The position numbers and the translations under genes were made by a program. The notes under the pieces were generated by a model. That model was not told where the DNA came from and did no database searches. It worked only from the letters and a program-made list of their open reading frames with translations. From Nocardioides alkalitolerans DSM 16699 (GTDB lineage: Bacteria > Actinomycetota > Actinomycetes > Propionibacteriales > Nocardioidaceae), in NCBI RefSeq assembly GCF_000426525.1, contig NZ_KE384533.1, forward strand, positions 784,562 to 848,561: 64,000 nucleotides of DNA. The letters run 5' to 3'. Every line of letters starts with the position of its first letter. The stretch's first letter is position 1. Shown piece by piece: positions 43,381 through 51,964 of the stretch.

Positions 43381-43507
43381 GACGCTTTCCCTTCGGTTGC
43401 TTCCCGTCGTGCGACGGGAGGTGGTTCGGATGGTGCGGCCCTGTGGTCAGTTCTAACGGATGGGTGGTTGGTTTCGTGCCCGCTCGGGGGGTCGTTCGGC
43501 TGCCGTT

Positions 43508-44263
43508 CTACTGGCGTTGCGCCCGGGCCACGAGCCGCTGCCCCAGCGCGCCCGCGGACTGGTTGTCGAGCAGGTTGGTCTGGCTCTCGATCGTGCGCAG
43601 CATGGCGGCGTCGACCCGCGTGGCCTCCGACGACTGGAGCAGGATCGTGCCGGCGCCGGTGAAGTCGTACTGGCGCTCCTCGCCCGACTCGCGACCGAAG
43701 GCACCCTGCAGCCCGCTCATGAACGACTGAGCCATCCAGTTGTGGTCGTAGTGCTGGCTCGGCGACGGGCAGTCCGCCCAGCCGAGCAGCGACTCGGGGT
43801 CGGCGCGGAACGGCGGCTCGACGAAGATCACCGGGCCGTTGGAGGAGGCGAGGAACTTGCCGGTGCCGAGCAGGGTCACGAACCCCGGCACGATCGACTG
43901 CTTGAGCTCGAGCGAGGTCTGGAACCCCAGCAGGTTCGTCTGCTTGATGGTGAGGTTGCCCTCGTCGAGGTCGTAGGAGTTGATGTCGTAGCCGCGGTCG
44001 GCGACGAGCACCTTGCCCTGGCCGGTGGCCACCACCCAGTCCTGCACGTAGAGCGGCGAGGAGAACCGGGCGGCCACCCACGAGGCCCGCGAGGCGTACT
44101 GGCTCACGCCCGCGAACTCGACCTGGCCGTAGTAGGCGATCATCGCCCCCTTCGAGACGAACCACTCGCCGGCCAGGGCGATGGAGAACGCGTACGGGTT
44201 GACGTTGTCGTCCGCGGGCAGCGTGCTCGCGTCGTACGTCGGGCTGTCGATGCCACCGATCAC
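43508..44263 (-). CDS. AIM24-family protein (third of three)
   Basis: 251 residues. It has the beta-helical AIM24 pattern of short repeated strands: FSIALAGEWFVSKGAMIAYYGQVEF, VVATGQGKVLVADRGYDI and GTGKFLASSNGPVIFVEPP. It is longer than its two neighbours, with a C-terminal extension (~190-251) of a different character (DFTGAGTILLQSSEATRV). The ATG overlaps the stop of the upstream paralogue (ATGA). AIM24 proteins in bacteria are of unknown function and often sit near TerD genes. Confidence 0.88.
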   Translation of the reverse strand: MIGGIDSPTYDASTLPADDNVNPYAFSIALAGEWFVSKGAMIAYYGQVEFAGVSQYASRASWVAARFSSPLYVQDWVVATGQGKVLVADRGYDINSYDLDEGNLTIKQTNLLGFQTSLELKQSIVPGFVTLLGTGKFLASSNGPVIFVEPPFRADPESLLGWADCPSPSQHYDHNWMAQSFMSGLQGAFGRESGEERQYDFTGAGTILLQSSEATRVDAAMLRTIESQTNLLDNQSAGALGQRLVARAQRQ

Positions 44264-44904
44264 TTGACCTTCTCCTCCGATGCCTGGACGTGGACCGTGC
44301 CGTGGCCCGAGACGTGCAGCTGCAGGGCCTCCCCGGAGCCGCGACCGACGAGGTCGCGCACCCCGACCGACGACTTGAGGTCGACCTGCAGCGCGCCGGT
44401 GTGGGCGACGTACGCCTGCGGGTCGACGCCGACGGTGTCGCCGGCCAGCTGGATCGGGAACGTGCCGCCATGGGAGAGCAGGGCGACCCAGCCCTGCCCG
44501 CCGATGCGGGTGGTGAAGAGGCCCTGGCCCGTGACGGCGCCGCGCACGGCGGAGCGCACCCCGCCCTGCCCGACCATCTCGATGCTCGTCTGCAGGTGCG
44601 CGTCGTGCGCCAGCAGGCGGTCGGCCTCCACCACGAGCGAGTCGCCCGTCAGCTGGAGGACCGTGACGTAGAGGCCGCGGTAGCCGTAGAGCACCGAGCC
44701 GCTGCCCTCGGTGGCCATCATCTTGTTGGACTCGCCCGACATGGCCGCGCCGACCATGCCGCCGACGCCCTGGCCCTGCCCGGCGATCGGGCGGAACGTG
44801 ACCTGGCCGGAGTAGCCCAGCATCGCGCCCCGCCGCGCCAGCACGGCGCCCTGGGGGCTCACGGCCACCCGGATCACCTTGGAGTTGACCTGCTCGAACG
44901 TCAT
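44260..44904 (-). CDS. AIM24-family protein (second of three)
   Basis: 214 residues from ATG 44904 with a GAGGGGAG ribosome-binding site. The AIM24 beta-structure repeats are visible: VLARRGAMLGYSGQVTF, ATEGSGSVLYGYRGLYVTVLQL, GQGLFTTRIGGQGWVALLSHG and VSGHGTVHVQAS. A Gly/Gln/Met-rich loop (GQGQGVGGMVGAAMSGE) lies near residue 45-60. It is 13 bp from the first AIM24 gene and overlaps the third, so the three are one operon. Confidence 0.88.
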   Translation of the reverse strand: MTFEQVNSKVIRVAVSPQGAVLARRGAMLGYSGQVTFRPIAGQGQGVGGMVGAAMSGESNKMMATEGSGSVLYGYRGLYVTVLQLTGDSLVVEADRLLAHDAHLQTSIEMVGQGGVRSAVRGAVTGQGLFTTRIGGQGWVALLSHGGTFPIQLAGDTVGVDPQAYVAHTGALQVDLKSSVGVRDLVGRGSGEALQLHVSGHGTVHVQASEEKVK

Positions 44905-44917
44905 CGCGCGTCTCCCC

Positions 44918-45535
44918 TCACCGCTCGGCCGGCTGCACGTAGACCCGGCCGTGGCCCTCGAACCGCAGCGAGAACGGCTCGCCGCTGCCGTCACCGACGA
45001 GCGAGCGCCACGTGACCCCGGAGACCAGCGACATCTGCAGCTGCCCCAGCCCCGCGACGTACGCGTCGGGGTCGACCACCAGCGGCTGCCCCGGCACGAC
45101 CTCGAGCCCGATGAGCGGGCCGTCGGAGACGATGCCCAGCTGGCCCGTGCCGCTGACCTTGGTGGTCGCGAGGCCCTGGCCGCTCGTCATGCCGCGCAGC
45201 CCCGCGAACTGCACGTCGAGGGTGAGGCCGGGCGTGACGGCGAGGATGTGCTCGGACTCGACGGTGAGCGTGTCGTTCTCGATGCCGATCACCGTGACGT
45301 CCTGCGCCTGGTAGGCGAGGTGCACGCGGCCCTGGCCGGTGCACTCCATCAGGGTGAGCGACTCGCCCGCGACCTTCTGCTTGAGCGCGGCCCGGAAGCC
45401 GCCGCCGCCGCCCATGCCGGCGTGCTTGAACTCGACCTTGCCCTGGTAGGCGACCATCGAGCCCGACATGGCGCGGATGCTGTCGCCCGCGACGTCGGCC
45501 AGCAGCACGCGCTTCTCCGCGTGGAGTCGAGCCAT
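44918..45535 (-). CDS. AIM24-family protein (first of three)
   Basis: 205 residues from ATG 45535. The AIM24 pattern matches its neighbours: GSMVAYQGKVEFKHAG, GGGGGFRAALKQKVAGESLTLMECTGQGRVHLA, GQGLATTKVSGTGQLGIVSDG and FEGHGRVYVQPAE. It begins MARLHAEKRVLLAD. This is probably the first gene of the AIM24-AIM24-AIM24-TerD group. The upstream 107 bp to the cyclase stop should hold its promoter. Confidence 0.88.
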   Translation of the reverse strand: MARLHAEKRVLLADVAGDSIRAMSGSMVAYQGKVEFKHAGMGGGGGFRAALKQKVAGESLTLMECTGQGRVHLAYQAQDVTVIGIENDTLTVESEHILAVTPGLTLDVQFAGLRGMTSGQGLATTKVSGTGQLGIVSDGPLIGLEVVPGQPLVVDPDAYVAGLGQLQMSLVSGVTWRSLVGDGSGEPFSLRFEGHGRVYVQPAER

Positions 45536-45642
45536 GTGCCCTCCCTGCTTCCGTGGACCCGCGCCGTGGACCTGTTCCGGGCGGCGGGGTCGAGACCCGC
45601 CCTGACATGCCCCGGTCGGGACGCCTGAAACCTAGCGTCTCG

Positions 45643-46797
45643 TCAGTGCTTCGGGTCGGTACGACGAAGCACCCGCCCGCGGACGCCGGGGAAGCCCTTC
45701 ACGTTCGCCCGGCGGAGCCGCTTGAAGCGGTAGGGGAGGTCGTCCCCGGTCGGGTCGGTCGGCTCGGGTGCGTCGTCGGGCGCGTCGGCGGGGTCGTCGT
45801 CGTCCGGCTCCTCGTCCCCGGTGAGCACGGCCTGGAGGCGCTCGTCGACGACCACCGTGCCGGGGCGAGCGATGGAGGTGAGGCGCGACGCGATGTTCAC
45901 GGTGCTGCCGTAGACGTCCCCGAGGCGCACCACCACCTCGCCGTACGCCACGCCCGCCCGCACGGCCGGGAACGGGTCGGCCTCGTCGGCGCCCCGCTCG
46001 ACGAGGGCGAGGGCCACCTCGACCGCCTGCACGGGGTCGTCGGTGACGTAGAGGATCTCGTCGCCGATGGTCTTGATGACGCGGGCGGCGTGGTCGACGA
46101 CGACGCTCGTCGCGACGTCCTCGAACCCCTCGAGCCAGGTGACGAGCTCGGGCTCGGAGAGGTTCCGGCTGTGGGTCGTGTAGCCGACGATGTCGACGAA
46201 GCCGACCGCCAGCCGCGTGGTCGGCTCGCCCCCGGGCGCCGGCGTGAGCATCCGGTTGGCGGCGCTGACGAGGTGGCGGCGCCAGATGTAGCTCTGCAGC
46301 ACCTCGAGCCGGGGGAGCACCTCGGCGGTCAGCTCCTCGAGCCGCTCCTCGGGGTCGCCCTCGCGCATCGCGACGCGGGCGAGCAGCGTGGTCTGCCACT
46401 CGGCCAGGCGGGCGAAGCTGCGGCCCCAGGTGCGCACCATCGCCGCCTGCGACTCGGCGTCGAGGATGCCCAGCATCACGAGGTCTCGGGCCAGGGAGAG
46501 GGCCTCGACGTCGGCGTCGGTGAACGCCACGTCGTCGTCGCCGTGGTGAGGGAACCCCAGGCGGTGCCACAGCTCCTTCGCCAGGCTCATCGGCACCCCG
46601 ACGCGCTCGGCGACCTGCAGCCGCGTCAGGGTCGGCGGCCCGCCCAGGAGGCTCGTCTCCACCGACCGCACCTGCGCGGTGACGTCGACGCCGTCGAGCA
46701 GCAGGTCGTCGTACGCCGCGAGCGCCCCCTCGTCGGGCGCGTCGGGCGCGCCGGCTGCCTCGGGCACGCCGGGCTTCTCGGCGTCGTCGGGCCGCAC
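45643..46797 (-). CDS. Class III adenylyl cyclase with Rv1264-like N-terminal regulatory domain
   Basis: 384 residues from a GTG at 46797, 17 bp after the cNMP-binding gene. The N-terminal half has TRLQVAERVGVPMSLAKELWHRLGF and DDVAFTDADVEALSLARDLV, the pattern of the mycobacterial Rv1264/Rv2212 regulatory region that responds to pH (family knowledge). The catalytic domain has LAVGFVDIVGYTTHSR and TIGDEILYV with the two metal-binding Asp, and GVAYGEVVVRLGDVYGSTVNIASRL. A disordered acidic insert (EEPDDDDPADAPDD) lies near the end. It should make cAMP in the cytosol. Confidence 0.9.
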   Translation of the reverse strand: MRPDDAEKPGVPEAAGAPDAPDEGALAAYDDLLLDGVDVTAQVRSVETSLLGGPPTLTRLQVAERVGVPMSLAKELWHRLGFPHHGDDDVAFTDADVEALSLARDLVMLGILDAESQAAMVRTWGRSFARLAEWQTTLLARVAMREGDPEERLEELTAEVLPRLEVLQSYIWRRHLVSAANRMLTPAPGGEPTTRLAVGFVDIVGYTTHSRNLSEPELVTWLEGFEDVATSVVVDHAARVIKTIGDEILYVTDDPVQAVEVALALVERGADEADPFPAVRAGVAYGEVVVRLGDVYGSTVNIASRLTSIARPGTVVVDERLQAVLTGDEEPDDDDPADAPDDAPEPTDPTGDDLPYRFKRLRRANVKGFPGVRGRVLRRTDPKH

Positions 46798-46814
46798 GGG
46801 GTGGACTGGTCGGC

Positions 46815-47183
46815 TCAGTCGCTGCCGACGCGGGCGGCGGCCGCGGCCCGCACGGCCTCGCCGAACGCGGGCACCGACCTGCTCAGCGACTCGATCGCCT
46901 CCGGCGTCAGGTGCACGACCTGCAGGCGCGTCAGGGCCACGATCGTCGCCGTGCGCAGGGTGTGGTTGACGATCGCCATCTCGCCCATGATGTCGCCGGC
47001 GCCGAGGGTGGCGATCTCCTTGCCGCCGCGCCGCACCGACACCTCGCCCTCGAGGATCACGTAGGCCTTGTCGGCCCCGGTCTTCTCGGAGATCGGCGAC
47101 CAGCCGGCGGGCAGGGGCAGCTCGGTGCCGGCCTTGCGCACGCGCGCGATCTCGTCGGGTGTGAGGGCATCGAAGACAGACAT
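46815..47183 (-). CDS. Stand-alone cyclic-nucleotide-binding (CRP-like) domain protein
   Basis: 122 residues from ATG 47183, with GAGAGG about 9 nt upstream; an in-frame start further upstream would add 7 residues. The cNMP-binding beta-barrel is seen as ISEKTGADKAYVILEGEVSVRRGGKEIATLGAGDIMGEMAIV, with the phosphate-binding GEMA and Arg of LRTATIVAL. No DNA-binding domain follows, so it is not a CRP transcription factor. Its position 17 bp before an adenylyl cyclase gene suggests that it senses the cyclase product, perhaps as feedback. Confidence 0.88.
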   Translation of the reverse strand: MSVFDALTPDEIARVRKAGTELPLPAGWSPISEKTGADKAYVILEGEVSVRRGGKEIATLGAGDIMGEMAIVNHTLRTATIVALTRLQVVHLTPEAIESLSRSVPAFGEAVRAAAAARVGSD

Positions 47184-47348
47184 GCACGCAACCTCTCTGC
47201 TCACCGGCGGCGACCGTCGGCGCCGGTGGGGACGTCTCCGCCGGATCCTTACCGATGGGTACGGCGGTGTCCAGCACGTCGCCTGTCGAACGCGCGGAGG
47301 GCCCTCAGGTCACGCACGTGGATGACAAGTTCCGAGCGCCGGGGCAGG

Positions 47349-48647
47349 TCAGGCGGGCAGGGGATCGCGCAGCACGGGGCAGCTCATGCAGCGCGGGCCG
47401 CCGCGGCCGGAGCCCAGCTCGGAGCCGGCGATGCGCACGACCTCGATGCCCGACTCCTCGAGCCGGTCGTTGGTCTCGTCGTTGCGCTCGTAGGCGACCG
47501 CGACACGGGGGGCGAGGGCCAGGGTGTTGTTGCCGTCGTCCCACTGCTCGCGCTCGGCGGTGACCGGGTCGAGGCCGGTGTCGATCTGGTGGAGGGCCTC
47601 GATGCCCATCGCCCGCGCGGCCGCGACGAGGAACGGTTCGGCGGGCGCGACGTCGAGCGTCAGGCCCGACTCGGCGAGCTCGCGGGCCTCGCCGGCGACG
47701 TCGGCGGGGGTGGCGTCGCCGCCCAGGGTGACGGCGTAGGCGCGGAGGCTGTCGGCGACGTTGGGGTACATCACGATCTTGTCGACGTCGACCATCGTGC
47801 AGACGGTGTCGAGGTGCATCGTCGCCCGCTCCTGGGCGATCGGCACGGCCAGGACGGTGTGGGCGAGCCCGGCGTGGAAGACCTGGCGCGCGAGCCGCTC
47901 GACGCCCGCGGGGGTCGAGCGCTCCCCGACCCCGACGGCGATGACGCCCGGCGAGAGCAGCAGCACGTCGCCGCCCTCGACGTACTCGTTGTGCCAGCCG
48001 TGGATGCGCCGCGAGCCCGCGAAGCGCGGGTGGAGGGTGTAGATGAGCTCGGTCAGCTGGGTCTCGCGGGCTCGAGCGGGCATCGCGAGGCTGGTGACGG
48101 CCACGTGGTCGCGCACCCAGACGCTCGAGTCGCGGGTGAAGAGCAGGTTGGGCAGCGGGTCGACGAGGAAGTCGTCGGGCGCGAACAACGAGGTCACGAG
48201 GCCGTGGCCGCCGCGCACCTCGTCGTTGCGGATGCCGGCGGTGAGCACCTCGGTGAGCTCGGCCGGGCTGGCGTCGCGCAGGGCCGCGCCGAGGTAGGTG
48301 CGCAGCGTGTCGCCGAGGTGGAGCCCGCTGAGGGCGGAGGTGATGGCCTGCTCCCGCGCCTCGGGGCTCTCGAGGGTCTGCGTCAGCAGCTCGGTGAGGT
48401 AGAGGACCTCGACGTCGCGGGCGCGCAGCGCCTCGGCGAACGCGTCGTGCTCCTCCTGGGCCCGGCTGACCCACGGGATGCCGTCGAACAGCAGCTTGTC
48501 GTTGTTGCGCGGGGTGAGGCGCTTCAGCTCGGGACCGGGCCGGTGGAGCATCACCGTGCGCAGGCGACCGACCTCGCTGTCGGCACCCCAGGCGGGGGCG
48601 GTGGCGGCGGCTGCGGCGGGGACGTTCCCGGGGGTCGAGGCGCTCAT
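47349..48647 (-). CDS. arcA: Arginine deiminase
   Basis: 432 residues from ATG 48647, with TACGCT 8 nt upstream. Signatures: SEVGRLRTVMLHRPGPELKRLTP, DPLPNLLFTRDSSVWV, HNEYVEGGDVLLLSPG, MHLDTVCTMVDVDKIVMYP with the catalytic His and Asp, and the nucleophilic Cys in GPRCMSCPVLRDP at the end. It hydrolyses arginine to citrulline and ammonia, giving ATP with carbamate kinase and alkali for acid resistance. No arcB or arcC is nearby. The 165-bp gap to the cNMP-binding gene shows no further gene. Confidence 0.96.
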   Translation of the reverse strand: MSASTPGNVPAAAAATAPAWGADSEVGRLRTVMLHRPGPELKRLTPRNNDKLLFDGIPWVSRAQEEHDAFAEALRARDVEVLYLTELLTQTLESPEAREQAITSALSGLHLGDTLRTYLGAALRDASPAELTEVLTAGIRNDEVRGGHGLVTSLFAPDDFLVDPLPNLLFTRDSSVWVRDHVAVTSLAMPARARETQLTELIYTLHPRFAGSRRIHGWHNEYVEGGDVLLLSPGVIAVGVGERSTPAGVERLARQVFHAGLAHTVLAVPIAQERATMHLDTVCTMVDVDKIVMYPNVADSLRAYAVTLGGDATPADVAGEARELAESGLTLDVAPAEPFLVAAARAMGIEALHQIDTGLDPVTAEREQWDDGNNTLALAPRVAVAYERNDETNDRLEESGIEVVRIAGSELGSGRGGPRCMSCPVLRDPLPA

Positions 48648-48710
48648 GACCGGCAAGCGTACGGCGCTGCGTCCCCGGTGGGCCCGACCCGCCCGACTAG
48701 GGTCGGCGGC

Positions 48711-49103
48711 GTGTGGATCGTCGCTGTCGCCGCCCTCGTCGTCGCCCTCGTCGCGCTGGCGGTGAGCCTCCAGGTGCTGCGCCGGACGGCGCGCCCCGAG
48801 GTCGGCCTCGACGGTGTGCCGGAGGACGTGCTCGGCCTCCGCCAGGAGGTCGCCGCGCTGCGCGCCGAGGGTGCGGGGGCGCTGCGCCACCTCGCCGTGG
48901 TGCGGTACGACGCGCACGGCGACATGGGCGGCCGGCTCTCCTGGAGCCTCGCGCTGCTGGACGACGCCGGCAGCGGCGCCGTGGTCACCTCGATCCACGG
49001 GCGCAGCGAGGCGCGCACCTACGCCAAGACCGTCACGGCGTGGTCGAGCGAGCAGCAGCTCTCCCCCGAGGAGGGCGAGGCCATCACCGCCGCGCGGCCC
49101 TGA
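48711..49103 (+). CDS. DUF4446-family protein
   Basis: 130 residues from GTG 48711; TAGGGT 7 nt upstream suggests a leaderless start. One N-terminal membrane helix (VWIVAVAALVVALVALAVSLQVL) precedes a coiled-coil stretch and the conserved DUF4446 core HLAVVRYDAHGDMGGRLSWSLALLDDAGSGAVVTSIHGRSEARTYAK. The soluble part faces the cytosol if the helix is a signal anchor. Function unknown; the family is widespread in Gram-positive bacteria, often near chromosome-partition genes. Confidence 0.88.
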   Translation: MWIVAVAALVVALVALAVSLQVLRRTARPEVGLDGVPEDVLGLRQEVAALRAEGAGALRHLAVVRYDAHGDMGGRLSWSLALLDDAGSGAVVTSIHGRSEARTYAKTVTAWSSEQQLSPEEGEAITAARP

Positions 49104-49127
49104 GCCCGCGTCGTACGGAGCGTTGCG

Positions 49128-50705
49128 TCAGCGGGGGACGCGCACGAGCAGACGCCCGTGGATGCACTCCATCCGCAGCTCCCGGCCCGGGCCGATGGAG
49201 TCGCCGTCGAGCTGACGGGGGGTGTCGGAGGCGGCGCGGACGACGATCGACTGGCCCGTGAAGCGGTTGATGGTGTCGTCGGTGCGCGAGAGCTTCGCGA
49301 GGATGCGCAGCGCGAGCGGGATCCAGGAGAGGAACCGCACCGGGTGCAGCAGCACCACGTCGAGCTGGCCGTCGTCGATGGCCGCGTCGGGCAGCAGCGG
49401 CATGCCGGCCTGCAGCGACCCGACGTTGCCGACCACGACCGTGCGGGCCCGATGGGTGGTGGGCTCGCCGCCGTCGACCGTGATCTCGACCTTCACGGCC
49501 GGGAACATCAGCGACTTCATGCCGGAGAGCACGTAGGCGAGCCAGCCGACCTTCTTCTTGATGTCCTCGTTGACGCCCTCCATGATCGCGGCGTCGAAGC
49601 CCATGCCGGCCATCACCATGAAGTGGGTGTCGTCGATGCCGTCGCCCGAGACGGCGACGAGGTCGATGGCGCGGTCCTGGCCGTTGAGGCCCACGTCGAT
49701 TGCGGAGCGCAGGTAGAGCGGGATGTCGAGGTTGCGGGCCAGCAGGTTGCCCGTGCCGGCCGGGATGATCCCGACGGGGATGCCGGTGCCGGCGAGCTCG
49801 GCGCACACCTCGCGCACCGTGCCGTCGCCGCCGCACACGAGCACGAGGTCGGCGCCCTCGAGCGCGGCCTGCTCGGCCATGCCGGTGCCGGGGTCCTCGA
49901 TGGTCGTGTGGAACCAGCTCGGCTCCGACCAGCCGGCCTCGCGCGCGAGCCGGGTGACGGTGGCGCGGAAGGCGGCCTCGTCCTCGACCTTGATGGGGTT
50001 GAGCACCATCGCGAGGCGGCGCTCGGAGACGAACACCTCGGGGAGCGGCTCGACCTTCTTGTTCGCGGCCGTGCTGAGGGGCAGCGGGTTGAAGAGCGCC
50101 AGGAAGAGCAGCGTCATGCCGATGCCGAGGAGGATCCCGCCGAGCACGTCGGTGGGGTAGTGGCGACCGAGCAGCACGCGGTCGAGGCCGACCAGCACCA
50201 CGACGACGGTGCCCACGACGGCGACCACGCGCCGTACCGCCTGGCGACGCACCAGCATCACCGACAGCACGAGGCAGACGCCCGCGAGCGCGGTCACCGA
50301 CGAGGCGTGGCCCGAGGGGAACGACTTGGTGTCGAGCGCGCCGACGAGGTCCTGCCAGTCGGGGCGCGGCCGGGCGACCGCGAGCTTGATGCCCGTGGTG
50401 GCCAGGGCGGTGGCGCTCATGACGAGCACGACGTAGATCGCGGCCCGGCGCTGCGCCCGGACGACCAGGAGCGCGAGCACGACGGTCATGACCGTGATGC
50501 CGATGCTGCCGAAGACGATCTCGACGAACCCCAGCAGCTCGCGGAGCCACGGCTCGTCGGTGCGCCAGGCCTGCACGCCCTGGCCACGGTTGTCGATGCG
50601 GGCCACCGGCCCCCACTCGCCCAACGCCAGCGAGCCGACGAGGGCGAGAGCGAGGAAGCAGACGAGCGCCCAGGTGAGCTGCAGCGTGCGGGAACGGTCG
50701 AGCAA
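49128..50705 (-). CDS. PAP2-phosphatase and diacylglycerol kinase fusion protein
   Basis: 525 residues from a TTG at 50705, chosen because AAGGAG lies 6-7 nt upstream. The first ~230 residues are a PAP2 membrane phosphatase: five or six helices with KLAVARPRPDW, FPSGHASSVT and GRHYPTDVLGG. The second half is a lipid or DAG kinase: AMVLNPIKV, LVCGGDGTVREV, GIIPAGTGNLLARNL and DTHFMVMAGMGFDA. The fusion combines phosphatidic acid dephosphorylation with lipid phosphorylation and probably acts in phospholipid recycling or undecaprenyl/DAG balance. Divergent from the aldo/keto reductase. Confidence 0.92.
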   Translation of the reverse strand: MLDRSRTLQLTWALVCFLALALVGSLALGEWGPVARIDNRGQGVQAWRTDEPWLRELLGFVEIVFGSIGITVMTVVLALLVVRAQRRAAIYVVLVMSATALATTGIKLAVARPRPDWQDLVGALDTKSFPSGHASSVTALAGVCLVLSVMLVRRQAVRRVVAVVGTVVVVLVGLDRVLLGRHYPTDVLGGILLGIGMTLLFLALFNPLPLSTAANKKVEPLPEVFVSERRLAMVLNPIKVEDEAAFRATVTRLAREAGWSEPSWFHTTIEDPGTGMAEQAALEGADLVLVCGGDGTVREVCAELAGTGIPVGIIPAGTGNLLARNLDIPLYLRSAIDVGLNGQDRAIDLVAVSGDGIDDTHFMVMAGMGFDAAIMEGVNEDIKKKVGWLAYVLSGMKSLMFPAVKVEITVDGGEPTTHRARTVVVGNVGSLQAGMPLLPDAAIDDGQLDVVLLHPVRFLSWIPLALRILAKLSRTDDTINRFTGQSIVVRAASDTPRQLDGDSIGPGRELRMECIHGRLLVRVPR

Positions 50706-50805
50706 GCGGGTCTCCTTCCGGGCCTCAGGACCGGGGAAGCGTAGCCGCCCGGCCCCGCCGCGACCGTCTCCGCGCGGCTGTGACGTGGTCTCTACCGTGG
50801 GCGGC

Positions 50806-51804
50806 ATGACTGCTGATCCCGCCTCCGGACCCTCCTACCGACGGCTGGGCCGCTCGGGCCTCGCCGTCTCCACCGTCGGGCTCGGCTGCAACAACCTCGG
50901 TCGCCCGGGCACCGCCACCGAGTCGCAGGAGGGCACCGACGCCGTCGTGCACGCCGCGATCGACGCGGGCGTCACGTTCTTCGACGTGGCCGACGCGTAC
51001 GGCGGCCGCCGCGGCCTCAGCGAGGAGCGCCTGGGCCAGGCGCTGCGCGGGCGCCGCGACGACGTGGTCGTGGCGACCAAGTTCGGGATGGACATGCAGG
51101 GGCTCCACGGCGCGGACTTCGGCGCCCGGGGCTCGCGCCGGTACGTCGTGCGCGCCGTCGAGGAGTCGTTGCGGCGGCTGCAGACCGAGTGGATCGACCT
51201 CTACCAGCTGCACACCCCCGACCCGCGGACCCCGATCGAGGAGACCCTCGGCGCGCTCGACGACCTGGTGCAGGCGGGCAAGGTCCGCTACGTCGGTCAC
51301 TCCAACCTCGCCGGCTGGCAGATCGCCGAGGCGGAGTTCACCGCCCGCGCCGCCGGCACCACCCGGTTCGTCTCGAGCCAGAGCCACTACAACCTGCTCG
51401 ACCGGCGCGCCGAGCTCGAGGTCCTCCCGGCGTCGGTCGCCTACGGCCTCGGGGTGCTGCCGTACTTCCCCCTCGCCAACGGGCTGCTCACCGGCAAGTA
51501 CCGCGGGGGCAGCCGACCCGAGGACAGCCGTCTGGTGCAGGCGAAGCCGCAGGTGCTCGAGGGCGCGGACTGGGAGCAGCTCGAGGCCTTCAGCCGGTAC
51601 GCCGAGGAGCGCGGCCTCACCGAGCTCGAGGTCGCCTTCTCCTGGCTGGCCGCCCAGCCGGCCGTGACGTCGGTGATCGCCGGGGCCACGCGCCCGGAGC
51701 AGGTCGTGGCGAACGCCGCCGCCGCGTCGTGGGTGCCGACGGCCGAGGACCTCGACGCGCTCGACGAGATCTTCCCGCGCGTCGCCAAGGTGGCCGTGTT
51801 CTGA
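50806..51804 (+). CDS. Aldo/keto reductase
   Basis: 332 residues from ATG 50806, with TACCGT 7 nt upstream. It shows YRRLGRSGLAVSTVGLGCNNLG, ITFF-type VTFFDVADAYGGRRGLSEERLG with catalytic Asp and Tyr, VVATKFG with Lys, LYQLHTPD with His, and the NADPH-binding end SVIAGATRPEQV. Length and pattern fit the YajO/Tas-like AKR group. Substrate unknown. Confidence 0.93.
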   Translation: MTADPASGPSYRRLGRSGLAVSTVGLGCNNLGRPGTATESQEGTDAVVHAAIDAGVTFFDVADAYGGRRGLSEERLGQALRGRRDDVVVATKFGMDMQGLHGADFGARGSRRYVVRAVEESLRRLQTEWIDLYQLHTPDPRTPIEETLGALDDLVQAGKVRYVGHSNLAGWQIAEAEFTARAAGTTRFVSSQSHYNLLDRRAELEVLPASVAYGLGVLPYFPLANGLLTGKYRGGSRPEDSRLVQAKPQVLEGADWEQLEAFSRYAEERGLTELEVAFSWLAAQPAVTSVIAGATRPEQVVANAAAASWVPTAEDLDALDEIFPRVAKVAVF

Positions 51805-51823
51805 CGGGAGCGCCCGCCGCTCG

Positions 51824-51883
51824 GGAGGGTGTCTCCCCCTGATCTGACTTGCGCGCAAGTCAGATCAGGCAGGCACACCCTCC
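51824..51883 (+). other. Extended palindrome (terminator or operator)
   Basis: A perfect 32-bp palindrome without loop (51838-51869; half CCTGATCTGACTTGCG) is flanked by a second pair of inverted arms, GGAGGGTGT at 51824-51832 and ACACCCTCC at 51875-51883, around the same centre. It starts 20 bp after the aldo/keto reductase stop and ends about 80 bp before the TetR-like gene. It could end transcription or bind a dimeric regulator. Confidence 0.85.
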
Positions 51884-51964
51884 GCCGGGCGGGTGGGCGG
51901 TCCCGGTCGCGCGCCGGCCTGTGGAGGACGCCCGCCAGGTCATGCCCTCCCGGGCGACGATGAC

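Noticed and set aside
46815..47183. CRP-family transcription factor
   Set aside because: Only the cyclic-nucleotide-binding domain is present; there is no helix-turn-helix after it.
49084..50616. Alternative minus-strand frame across the PAP2-DAG kinase gene
   Set aside because: Arg/His/Gly-rich shadow frame; the true frame carries PSGH and GGDGT motifs.
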